From: an uncultured Corynebacterium sp.
GTDB taxonomy: Bacteria; Actinomycetota; Actinomycetes; Mycobacteriales; Mycobacteriaceae
Length of the DNA stretch: 64,000 nucleotides
NCBI RefSeq assembly: GCF_946222985.1
Contig: NZ_CAMIFY010000001.1
Span: 62,001-126,000 of the forward strand
Reading direction: 5' to 3'
Shown here: positions 45,308 through 52,734 of the stretch, piece after piece
Layout: each line of letters starts with the position of its first letter
Numbering within the stretch: position 1 is the stretch's first letter
Made by a program: the position numbers and the translations under genes
Notes under the pieces: model-generated
Told to the model about the DNA's origin: nothing
Database searches by the model: none
Seen by the model: the letters and a program-made list of their open reading frames with translations, nothing else

Positions 45308-45670
45308 GACAAAATCTCCTTCTTGCGATACCCGGGTGCGGGCACGGGGCGCCGGCTCGGCTCGTGGCCGGCCATGGGCTGCGGTTGGTCCCCATGCATC
45401 TGATGAAAAGTGCGGATGCTTTCCGACGGCGTGCGTTCCCCGACATCGGGGCGCAGGGGTTCACCGGCGGATCCGCGGACGGCGGGCGCGATCGACGCGC
45501 CTGCCATTCACATACGGGCGGAGGTATTCGCTCCCCCCGCGGTCCTGCTGAATGATGACACGTCATGCCCTGGTTGGGAAGGCCTTCCGCGCAAAAAGTG
45601 CGGAACGTCACAAGAAAGTGAAATTCACGTTACATCCCCAGGTGAGGGGCGTGAGGAGGCGAACCTTCAG
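45308..45670 (-). promoter_or_regulatory. whiB1 upstream region, 363 bases without a gene
   Basis: No supported reading frame is seen. Two short inverted repeats stand out: ATGAC-AC-GTCAT (45555-45566) and GTGAA-A-TTCAC (45618-45628). The latter is in an AT-richer patch. Neither has the 6-base spacer of a GlxR/CRP site. They may be operators for whiB1, which in mycobacteria is under CRP-family control. Confidence 0.4.
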
Positions 45671-46753
45671 TTAACGGCGTCCGCTTCGAGTGGGCAGGCG
45701 CAGCGCACGGATGCGGCGATCGAGCATCTTGCCCAGGCGCAGCCACCACGCGGTGTCGCCGACTTCTTCGGCGTATTCGCGCTTCTCCGCCGGGGCGATG
45801 AAACGCACGGCGTCGCGGGCGCAGGTGACGTCGATGGCGTCGCGCTCGCCGACGTACTCGCCGTCGATCTGGAACTTCAGGGGCTCGGGGGAGGTCAGCG
45901 ACACGGTGTCGACGTCGTCGTCGCGCAGTTCCCGCTCCTCGACGTTCATCCACCGGGCCAGGCGCTTGCCCGTGCCGGCCAGCTGCAGGGCGGAAACCAT
46001 GCCCTTCGCGCCGGCGACCGAGGTCAGGCCGAAGAAGCCGAGGCCGCCGCTGAGCTTGGTCTCCGGATTGGTGACCACGGCCAGATCGCCGAGGAACGTC
46101 CAGGGGTTGGAGTTGGAGACGATCGCCATCGGCAGGTTGTCGCCGACGACCTCGCCGTCGACGCGGGCGGTGATCTTCGGCGGCATCTCCCGCATTCGCG
46201 ACCACGCCGCCAGCCCGGTGGGCACGTACCGGAGGGGATTGGCGCTGACGCCGCTGGCGCGCAGGTCCTCCATGGTGGAGATGACTTCGGCGTCGATGCC
46301 CAGGCCGGCGTTGACGGTGAACCACTTGCCGTCGGCGTGGCCGACGCTGATGGTGCGTTCCTCGCCGTTGCGCAGCAGCTTCGCCAGCACCCGCGCGGCC
46401 AGTTTCGGTTCGCGCGGCAGGCCCAGCGAGCCCGACAGGACGTTGGCGCTGCCGGAGGGGATGACCGCCACGGCCGGCAGCTCCTCGGCCGACCGCGTCG
46501 GCCGGCCGTCGTCGGTGGTGCCGAGCAGGCCGTTGACCACCTCGTTGATCGTGCCGTCGCCGCCCATGCACACCACGACGTCGCATTCGTCGCGGGTCAG
46601 GCCGGTGGCGATCGCCGTCGCGTGTCCCGGGTGGGCGGTGAACAGCGACTTGAGCCGCAGTCCCGGTACGGAACGAAGTTCGGCGACCACCACCCGGGCG
46701 AGGTCGTCGGTGATCGAAGTGGAATTGGGATTGGAGATCAGGAGGGCGCGCAC
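45671..46753 (-). CDS. Diacylglycerol-kinase-family lipid kinase
   Basis: A 360-residue DAGK_cat protein. LLISNPNSTS opens the nucleotide fold, VVVCMGGDGTINEVVNGL holds the GGDGT ATP motif (near residue 60), and AVIPSGSANVLSGSLGLP is the lid loop. It would phosphorylate diacylglycerol or a sphingoid/polyprenol lipid. The GTG at 46753 lies 7 bases after TACGAT, so a leaderless start is preferred to the ATG at 46762. It is divergent from a small membrane protein gene. Confidence 0.88.
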   Translation of the reverse strand: MRALLISNPNSTSITDDLARVVVAELRSVPGLRLKSLFTAHPGHATAIATGLTRDECDVVVCMGGDGTINEVVNGLLGTTDDGRPTRSAEELPAVAVIPSGSANVLSGSLGLPREPKLAARVLAKLLRNGEERTISVGHADGKWFTVNAGLGIDAEVISTMEDLRASGVSANPLRYVPTGLAAWSRMREMPPKITARVDGEVVGDNLPMAIVSNSNPWTFLGDLAVVTNPETKLSGGLGFFGLTSVAGAKGMVSALQLAGTGKRLARWMNVEERELRDDDVDTVSLTSPEPLKFQIDGEYVGERDAIDVTCARDAVRFIAPAEKREYAEEVGDTAWWLRLGKMLDRRIRALRLPTRSGRR

Positions 46754-46760
46754 CCGTCCC

Positions 46761-46780
46761 ATCGTAGTGGGCGATATGGT
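46761..46780. promoter_or_regulatory. Back-to-back -10 boxes of two leaderless genes
   Basis: On the minus strand TACGAT (46766-46761) is 7 bases before the lipid kinase GTG. On the plus strand TATGGT (46775-46780) is 6 bases before the membrane protein GTG at 46787. The boxes are only 8 bases apart, so the two promoters must compete for polymerase. Confidence 0.55.
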
Positions 46781-46786
46781 GTTGTC

Positions 46787-47215
46787 GTGAACAGCGCCAA
46801 CGCCACCCCCCGTCGCCCCGCGCCCATGGGCGCGCCCCGCTCCGTCATCATCGGCGCCTGGATCGCGGTCGTCGAGTGCATCATCGGCCTCGGCTACGGC
46901 GTCTTCCTGGCCGTCCGCGATTTCCAGGGATTCGAGGATCCCGGCGCCGTGATCTCGGGATGGGGCACGGCGCTGTGGTTCCTCTTCATCTTCGGCGCGG
47001 TGCTGACCGGTGCGGTGTTCCTGCTCATGGGCCGCACGTGGGGCCGCGGGCCCATCGTGATGCTCAACCTGTGCCTGGCCGGCGTGGCCTTCTACATGTT
47101 CACCTCGGGCGCGATTTCACTGGGCATCGTCACCGCCGCGTTCGCCCTCGGCGCCCTGGCGTGCATGTTCAACCCGAAGGCCGTCGACTGGGCGGCCAAC
47201 ATCCACGGCGCCTGA
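46787..47215 (+). CDS. Small integral membrane protein (Rv3217c-like)
   Basis: A 142-residue protein with four hydrophobic helices: SVIIGAWIAVVECIIGLGYG, ALWFLFIFGAVLTGAVFLL, IVMLNLCLAGVAFYMF and GIVTAAFALGALACMF. It ends in MFNPKAVDWAANIHGA. The start GTG is set by the promoter spacing. Its place beside the lipid kinase and near whiB1 matches M. tuberculosis Rv3217c. No transporter or enzyme motif is visible. Confidence 0.8.
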   Translation: MNSANATPRRPAPMGAPRSVIIGAWIAVVECIIGLGYGVFLAVRDFQGFEDPGAVISGWGTALWFLFIFGAVLTGAVFLLMGRTWGRGPIVMLNLCLAGVAFYMFTSGAISLGIVTAAFALGALACMFNPKAVDWAANIHGA

Positions 47216-47277
47216 CCGGGCCTGACCGGGCCGGGGCCGCGGGGTTCATCGGGCCCGACGGGTGAGGCCGGTGCGCG

Positions 47278-48486
47278 TCACTCGGGCCGCAACCCCACCA
47301 AACGGTCGCCCCGCTTTTCGACGATCACGTCCCCGGCGACCGCCGTGGTGACCGTCTCACCCTCCGCCAGCGCACCGCGCGCGACCGGCACGACGCCGGT
47401 GATTTCGCCGGTTTCCCAGTCCACCCGGGTCAGGCCCCCGGGCACCGGCACCAGCAGCTCGTCGCCGACGACGGTGCCCGTGCCCAGGGCATTGGGCACG
47501 ACGAAGGCCAACGACAGATCGTCGGGGCGAAACGCCGCGAGCGCCGAACCGGTGAACCACGTCATGTGGTGGGGCAGGTCGGCGGTGGCGGCGACGGGGA
47601 CGGGACCGTCGTCAAGCGATGCCGCCTCGTCCGTCTCCTGCGGAAGCTCGCCCTCGCGCGGTGTCCACGTGGGCCCCGGGGCGCCCTCCATCGAATAGGT
47701 GCGCACCTCGCCGTCGACGAGCACGGCCGCGGCCAACTGGCCCAGCGCCACCAATCGGCCCGGCCCCGGCAGTTCGATGTCGGCGTCGATCTCCGGGCTG
47801 CGGGACTCCTCGGGCGTGGCCGCCTGGAGGACGAGGCGATGGCCGTCGGGGCAGTCGTTGACCACCGCGAGAACGTCGCCGCGCGTGAGGGCGTCGACGA
47901 CGTCGCAACCCGGGTGGGGCTGCAACCCGGGCTCGCTGGAGGCCTCGACGTCGCCGTACTCGACGGTGCGGACGAGATCGTGGCGCCACAGCTCCACCAT
48001 CGACCCGTCGCGGATGCCGGACCGGTCGTTGGAACGCACGGGCTCGACCTCGTCGGTCGACAGACCCCGGCGCGTGGCGGCGTAGGTGCCGTCGGCGGCG
48101 TTGAGGGACGTGACCTCGCCGCAGCCGGCGGGGCCGCGGAAGACCGCGACGACGCGGCCGTCGGAGACCATCGCCTCGCACAACTCGACGTCGCGGTGAT
48201 ACGACCACACGGTGTCGCCGGTGGAGGGATTGACCGCGGTGACACCATGGTCGTCGGCCGCCAGCGCCAGGCCGTCGACCGTGAACGGCGCCGACGACTT
48301 CGGCGCGTCGACGGCCCAGATCTCCGTCAGGGCGCCGGGAACGGAGTCCGGCACCTCCTCCGCCACGAAGGGAGAGGAGGCGGTGACGTGCTCGACGCCG
48401 CGCGACGGGGCGGTCCACCACGTCCACGCGACGACGGCGACGACCGCGACGACGATGATCGCCGCGGCGATGCGGTGCCGGTTCAT
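47278..48486 (-). CDS. Membrane-anchored PQQ-like beta-propeller protein (Rv3212-like)
   Basis: A 402-residue protein. One N-terminal membrane helix (IAAAIIVVAVVAVVAWTWW) anchors an extracytoplasmic domain. Repeats of the type GVTAVNPSTGDTVWSYHRD and VDWETGEITGVVPVARG are PQQ-like propeller blades. The ATG at 48486 overlaps the rhlE stop (ATGA). It may be a scaffold in the cell envelope; no catalytic residues are obvious. A dispersed word encoding SLDDG lies at 47607-47617. Confidence 0.8.
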   Translation of the reverse strand: MNRHRIAAAIIVVAVVAVVAWTWWTAPSRGVEHVTASSPFVAEEVPDSVPGALTEIWAVDAPKSSAPFTVDGLALAADDHGVTAVNPSTGDTVWSYHRDVELCEAMVSDGRVVAVFRGPAGCGEVTSLNAADGTYAATRRGLSTDEVEPVRSNDRSGIRDGSMVELWRHDLVRTVEYGDVEASSEPGLQPHPGCDVVDALTRGDVLAVVNDCPDGHRLVLQAATPEESRSPEIDADIELPGPGRLVALGQLAAAVLVDGEVRTYSMEGAPGPTWTPREGELPQETDEAASLDDGPVPVAATADLPHHMTWFTGSALAAFRPDDLSLAFVVPNALGTGTVVGDELLVPVPGGLTRVDWETGEITGVVPVARGALAEGETVTTAVAGDVIVEKRGDRLVGLRPE

Positions 48487-49808
48487 CGTCCGCGTCGGCG
48501 GTCCCCCCGGCCGCCGCGGCCGCTGCGATTGCCCCGGTCGCCGCGGTCCTTGCGATCCTTCGGCGGACGCGAGCCCAAGACCGGGCGCGCGGGGCCGACG
48601 GACTCGCCGGCGCCCTCGGGCACGTTCAGGGCCTCGAGGAACTCGGGGGAGGTGGAGAACCACTGCGGCGGCTCCGGGAAGCCCAGGCCCAGGGCGTCGT
48701 CGATCATCTTCCAGCGCGGCAACTCGTCCCAGCCCACCAGCGTCACCGCGGTGCCGGTGTTGCCGGCGCGGCCGGTGCGGCCGATGCGGTGGACGTAGGT
48801 CATCTCGTCCTCGGGCACCTGATGGTTGATCACGTGCGTGACGTCGTCGATGTCGATGCCGCGCGCCGCGACGTCGGTGGCCACCAGGACGTCGACGTCG
48901 CCGGAGCGGAACGCGCCGAGGGACTTCTCGCGCGCCGGCTGGCCCATGTCGCCGTGGACGGCGGTGGCGCGGAAGCCGCGCTCGCCGAGCTGCTCGGCGA
49001 CAGAGGCGGTCGACCGCTTGGTGCGGGCGAAGATGATGGTCCGGCCGCGGCCCTCCGACTGCAGGATGCGGGCGATGACCGGCAGCTTGTCCATCTGGTG
49101 CGACTGGAAGACCACCTGGCGCGTGGTGGCGTGGATGCTGGCCTCGGACTCGCCGGACTCCGCGCGGATGTGGACCGGACGATCCATGAAGGTGCGGGCC
49201 AGGTTGAGGATCGGCCCCGGCATCGTGGCGGAGAACAGCATCGTCTGCCGCCCCTCGGGCACCGCGCGCAGGATCTTCTCGATGTCCGGCAGGAACCCGA
49301 GGTCGAGCATCTCGTCGGCCTCGTCGAGCACGAGCACCCGGACCTCGCCGAGGTTCAGGTCGCCGCGCTGGTGGAGGTCGATGAGGCGGCCCGGCGTGCC
49401 GACGACGACGTCGACGCCGGCGCGCAGCACGTCGATCTGCTCGTCGTAGGGGCGCCCGCCGTAGATGGTGGTGGTGCGCAGACCGACGGAGGCGGCGATG
49501 GGCTCGATGTCCTCGCCGACCTGGATGGCCAGCTCGCGCGTGGGCACCACGACGAGCGCGCGCGGCGTCCCGTCGGGTTCAGGCACGCGCGCGTCGTCGA
49601 AGACCCGGTCGACGAGCGGGACGCCGAATCCGAGGGTCTTGCCCATGCCGGTGCGGGCCTGGCCGATGATGTCGGTGCCGTCGAGCGCCAGCGGCAGCGT
49701 CAGCTCCTGGATGGCGAAGGTGCGCGTGATCCCCCCGGACGCGAGGGCGTCGCAGATTTCGGCGGCGACCCCCAATTCGACGAATGTCGGCGCGGGACGG
49801 TCTGCCAC
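48483..49808 (-). CDS. rhlE: DEAD-box RNA helicase (RhlE-type)
   Basis: A 441-residue helicase. Motifs: Q motif FAIQELTLPLAL, I ARTGMGKT, Ia PTRELA, Ib TPGRLI, II DEAD, III SAT, IV IIFARTK, V ARGIDI, VI HRIGRTGR. The C-terminal tail is Arg/Gly-rich. GTG at 49808 is the start: AAGGAG lies 6 bases upstream and would fall inside the coding sequence if the ATG at 49823 were used. A TAGTAT near 49850 is a likely -10. It probably remodels mRNA or rRNA. Confidence 0.93.
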   Translation of the reverse strand: MADRPAPTFVELGVAAEICDALASGGITRTFAIQELTLPLALDGTDIIGQARTGMGKTLGFGVPLVDRVFDDARVPEPDGTPRALVVVPTRELAIQVGEDIEPIAASVGLRTTTIYGGRPYDEQIDVLRAGVDVVVGTPGRLIDLHQRGDLNLGEVRVLVLDEADEMLDLGFLPDIEKILRAVPEGRQTMLFSATMPGPILNLARTFMDRPVHIRAESGESEASIHATTRQVVFQSHQMDKLPVIARILQSEGRGRTIIFARTKRSTASVAEQLGERGFRATAVHGDMGQPAREKSLGAFRSGDVDVLVATDVAARGIDIDDVTHVINHQVPEDEMTYVHRIGRTGRAGNTGTAVTLVGWDELPRWKMIDDALGLGFPEPPQWFSTSPEFLEALNVPEGAGESVGPARPVLGSRPPKDRKDRGDRGNRSGRGGRGDRRRGR

Positions 49809-49871
49809 CGGGATCTCCTTCATGCTGGGCGCTGATCGGTCACGTCTGATACTAGCCGTCATGTCGGGGGC

Positions 49872-49877
49872 TATGAT
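49872..49877 (+). promoter_or_regulatory. -10 box (TATGAT) of a leaderless DUF3107 transcript
   Basis: TATGAT, 7 bases, then ATG at 49885. It is among the best-matching boxes in the window and no ribosome site is present. Confidence 0.6.
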
Positions 49878-49884
49878 GTGCCGC

Positions 49885-50109
49885 ATGGACATCACCATCG
49901 GTTTCGTTGACAACCCCCGCGAGTTGAACATCGCCGGCGTCGAGGGCGGCAAGGAGGTCGCCGCGTCGATCTCCGAGCGCCTCTCCTCGGGCGAAGGCGT
50001 GCTGGAGCTGGTCGACGGCACCGGCAAGACGCACCTCGCGCAGATTTCGAAGATCGCATACGTGCAGGTCGGCCCGGCGGCTCCCCGCCAGGTCGGATTC
50101 ATCGCCTGA
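49885..50109 (+). CDS. DUF3107 family protein (TB9.4-like)
   Basis: A 74-residue protein, MDITIGFVDNPRELNIAG at the start and KIAYVQVGPAAPRQVGFI at the end, the conserved small actinobacterial DUF3107 family (Rv3208A). A positively charged helix is lacking; the fold is likely a small beta-sandwich. It is divergent from rhlE. In mycobacteria it lies by a TetR gene, which is absent here. Function unknown. Confidence 0.85.
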   Translation: MDITIGFVDNPRELNIAGVEGGKEVAASISERLSSGEGVLELVDGTGKTHLAQISKIAYVQVGPAAPRQVGFIA

Positions 50110-50140
50110 TCCGGCGCACGGATCCGGTCGACGTTTCCCC

Positions 50141-51001
50141 ATGAGCAAAGAATCCCCCCTCGTCCGTTTCGCCCGCGACTGGGGATGGCGCGCGTACGCC
50201 ATCCCGGTGCTCGTGGTGCTGACGATCATCGTCGTCGTCGACGTCGTCCAGGACCTGCGGTCCGATGATGAGACGGGCACCGTCGCCTCGACCAGCGAGC
50301 TGCCGCAGGGCCCCGTGCCCGAAGGCGGCTACGACGAGAATCTCGACGTCGGCCAGCTGCCGCCGGGAGGCCCCTTCACGGAGGACTCCTCGGGCGTGTT
50401 CGTGCCGATCGACCTGGTCAAGGACCAGGTCGGCGTCGGCAACCAATCACTGACGCGCTATGCCGTGGAGATCGAGGACACCGTCGACCCCGCGCGGTTC
50501 GGCGGCGCCGACGCCTTCGCGGGCATGATCGACGCGACGCTGGCCGACGGACGCAGTTGGACCCATGACGAGGCCTTCGCGTTCCAGCACGTCGCCCGCG
50601 CCGATGCGCCGGACCTGGTCTTCCAGCTGACGTCGACGACGACGGCGCACCGCGAATGCGGCTACGAGATCCCGCTGGAGACCAGCTGCTCGATCTCCGA
50701 TCCCACGGGTGCGGGTCCCACGCGCGTCCTCATCAACGAGGCCCGGTGGGTGCGCGGCGCCCTGCCGTTCGAGGGGGATCTCGGCGGCTACCGCCAGTAC
50801 CTGATCAACCACGAGGTCGGCCACGCCATCGGCTACGCCGCGCACGAGGCGTGCCCCTCCGACGGCGGCGTGGCGCCGATCATGATGCAGCAGACCCTGT
50901 CGGTGGACAATTCCGAACTGCATCAACTCAATCCGAACGAGGTGTACCCCGATGACGGAGCCCGCTGCTCGCCCAACCCCTGGCCGTACCCCCTCGGCTG
51001 A
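50141..51001 (+). CDS. DUF3152 secreted zinc-metallopeptidase-like protein
   Basis: A 286-residue protein (Rv3207c-like). A single N-terminal membrane helix (AYAIPVLVVLTIIVVVDVV) is followed by an extracytoplasmic domain. It has RYAVEIEDTVDPARFGGADAF, RVLINEARWVRG and the zinc motif NHEVGHAIGYAAHEAC (HEVGH). Cysteines near it could form disulfides. The family resembles metzincin proteases; no substrate is known. The start has no strong ribosome site. Its last 50 bases overlap the next gene. Confidence 0.85.
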   Translation: MSKESPLVRFARDWGWRAYAIPVLVVLTIIVVVDVVQDLRSDDETGTVASTSELPQGPVPEGGYDENLDVGQLPPGGPFTEDSSGVFVPIDLVKDQVGVGNQSLTRYAVEIEDTVDPARFGGADAFAGMIDATLADGRSWTHDEAFAFQHVARADAPDLVFQLTSTTTAHRECGYEIPLETSCSISDPTGAGPTRVLINEARWVRGALPFEGDLGGYRQYLINHEVGHAIGYAAHEACPSDGGVAPIMMQQTLSVDNSELHQLNPNEVYPDDGARCSPNPWPYPLG

Positions 51002-51752
51002 TTCGGACGGCGGGGTCGACGTCGAGCGCTACGCGCGCCACCTCCCGATCCCCGGGTTCGGCGTCGAGGGCCAGCGCGCCCTCGGGGAAGCCAAGGTGCT
51101 CATGGTCGGCGCCGGCGGCCTGGGCTCGCCCGTGAGCCTGTACCTCGCGGCGGTGGGCGTCGGAAAGCTCACGATCCTCGACGACGACCGCGTCGACCTC
51201 ACCAACCTGCAGCGACAGGTGATCCACCGGGTCGAGGACATCGACCGACCGAAGGTCGAGTCGGCCCGCGAGCGGGTGCTGGCGCTCAATCCCGGCGTCG
51301 AGGTGTCGACGCTGGACGTGCGGCTGAGCCCCGACAACGTCGACGAGATCGTCGCCGGCCATGACCTGGTCATCGACGGCACGGACAATTTCGAAACGCG
51401 GTACCTGCTGGCCGACGCCTGCCGTCGCGCGGGCATCGTCGAGGTGTGGGGCAGCATCCGCCAGTTGGGCGGCCAGGTCAGCGTTTTCGGACTGGACCTG
51501 GGCGACGGCCGCCGCGTGTGGCTGCGCGACCTCTACCCGGAGCCGCCGGCGCCGGAGACGGTGCTCACCGCCGCGCAGACGGGGATCCTGGGCACGGTGC
51601 CGGGCACGATCGGCACGCTGATGGCCACGGAGGCCGTGAAGGTCATCACCGGTTTCGGCGAGCCGCTGTCGGGCCGGGTGCTGTTCTACGATTCGGCCGC
51701 GATGTCGTTCCGCGAGTTCCGGTTCGCCGGTGATGCGGGGGAGGTCCGATGA
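50952..51752 (+). CDS. ThiF/MoeB-family E1-like protein with a single cysteine
   Basis: A 266-residue adenylyltransferase. The ATP loop is VGAGGLGSP (near residue 50); LTILDDDRVDLTNLQRQVIH and GSIRQLGGQVSVF follow. It is clearly MoeB/ThiF-like. However, only one cysteine (in LADACRRAG) is present in the whole protein. The two CxxC zinc pairs are missing, the usual SCAEAGVLG cysteine is Ala in LTAAQTGILG, and there is no rhodanese domain as in mycobacterial MoeZ. It may adenylate ThiS/MoaD-type carriers without thiol chemistry. It overlaps DUF3152 by 50 bases and the next gene by ATGA. Confidence 0.8.
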   Translation: MTEPAARPTPGRTPSADSDGGVDVERYARHLPIPGFGVEGQRALGEAKVLMVGAGGLGSPVSLYLAAVGVGKLTILDDDRVDLTNLQRQVIHRVEDIDRPKVESARERVLALNPGVEVSTLDVRLSPDNVDEIVAGHDLVIDGTDNFETRYLLADACRRAGIVEVWGSIRQLGGQVSVFGLDLGDGRRVWLRDLYPEPPAPETVLTAAQTGILGTVPGTIGTLMATEAVKVITGFGEPLSGRVLFYDSAAMSFREFRFAGDAGEVR

Positions 51753-52600
51753 CCCGCGATCCCGCTTCGCCGCCGTTGCCGCCCGCCCACGTCCCCGAGG
51801 CGTTCGGCGTCGGCGGCGTCCCCGATCCCGCGGGCCCGGCGTGGGACGACGGGTGGATCTACGGCGACGTGGTCGTCTCCGCCGTGGCGGATTCCTCGCG
51901 TGCGGCGTGGGCGGCCAAGACGTTGGAGTCGCTGGCCGTCGACGGCGTCGACGTGGCCCGGCCGGTGCGCACCAGCGACGGCCGGCACGTGTTGGCGGGG
52001 TGGCGGGCCCGGCAGCATCGGCCCGGTTCCCCGGAGCCGCGGGCCGACGAGACGATCGTCGCTTCCCGCCGCCTCGAGGAGGCGTTGGCCGAGGTCGAGC
52101 GCCCGAGGTTCCTGGCGCAGGGCGGCGGCGACGTGTTCGACGTCTGCGACCGCGCGGCCTGGGCCGAGGACCCGATTCCGCAGTTGGAGGCGGTGCTCGA
52201 TCCCGATTCGGTGCCCCGCGAGGATGCCGCGGCGGCGTTGTCCGTCGCCGGCGGGCTCATCGGCGTGCGCGGGCAGTTGCGCGCGGAGGGCCAGCTCGTC
52301 CATGCGGACCCCGTGGGGACGTTGCTTTACGACGGATCGGCTCCCCCCGTGCTCGTCGACCTCGTCGCCCGGTGGCACCCGGCCGGGTGGACGCCCGCCG
52401 TCGCGGCCGTCGATGCCGTGGCGTGGGGTGGGGCGGACGAAATGCTGCTCGGTCGCTTCGATCACGTTCCGAATTGGGACGCGTTGCTGGCCCGGGCCAT
52501 CTGCCACCGTCTGTTCCTGCATGCCGCCCATCCTGATTCGCGTCCCGCCGCATGGCGCGGTCTGGCCCGGGCCGCCGAGCTGGTGCGGGCGCGCCTGTAG
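51749..52600 (+). CDS. TIGR02569 family protein
   Basis: A 283-residue actinobacterial protein (Rv3205c-like) of the TIGR02569 family. It begins PPAHVPEAFGVGG and includes YGDVVVSAVADSSRAAWAAKTLE, GWRARQH and the C-terminal RAICHRLFLHAAHPDS. Parts resemble a kinase-like phosphotransferase fold, but the catalytic loop is not clear. It is coupled to the E1-like gene by ATGA and lies just before adnA. A dispersed word (52324-52334) encodes LLYDG using CTT. Function unknown. Confidence 0.78.
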   Translation: MTRDPASPPLPPAHVPEAFGVGGVPDPAGPAWDDGWIYGDVVVSAVADSSRAAWAAKTLESLAVDGVDVARPVRTSDGRHVLAGWRARQHRPGSPEPRADETIVASRRLEEALAEVERPRFLAQGGGDVFDVCDRAAWAEDPIPQLEAVLDPDSVPREDAAAALSVAGGLIGVRGQLRAEGQLVHADPVGTLLYDGSAPPVLVDLVARWHPAGWTPAVAAVDAVAWGGADEMLLGRFDHVPNWDALLARAICHRLFLHAAHPDSRPAAWRGLARAAELVRARL

Positions 52601-52721
52601 GTGGCCGGCGGCCGCGGGGAGCGCCGGACGCTCGGGGAGACCTCGAAGAAGGTCGGGGAAGCGACCCCGGGGCCGATTTCAGGGTCGGGAACGAATGTTC
52701 GAATGAATCCGGGGGCTGTGT

Positions 52722-52727
52722 CATGAT
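52722..52727 (+). promoter_or_regulatory. Possible -10 box (CATGAT) of adnA
   Basis: CATGAT, 7 bases, then ATG at 52735. The first position is off consensus, so this is the weakest of the leaderless candidates. No ribosome site is seen. Confidence 0.35.
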
Positions 52728-52734
52728 GGGGCCC

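Noticed and set aside
52552..52734. An N-terminal extension of AdnA starting at 52552
   Set aside because: The extension overlaps the preceding gene, is Arg/Gly-rich and unlike family N-termini; the ATG at 52735 fits the promoter spacing.
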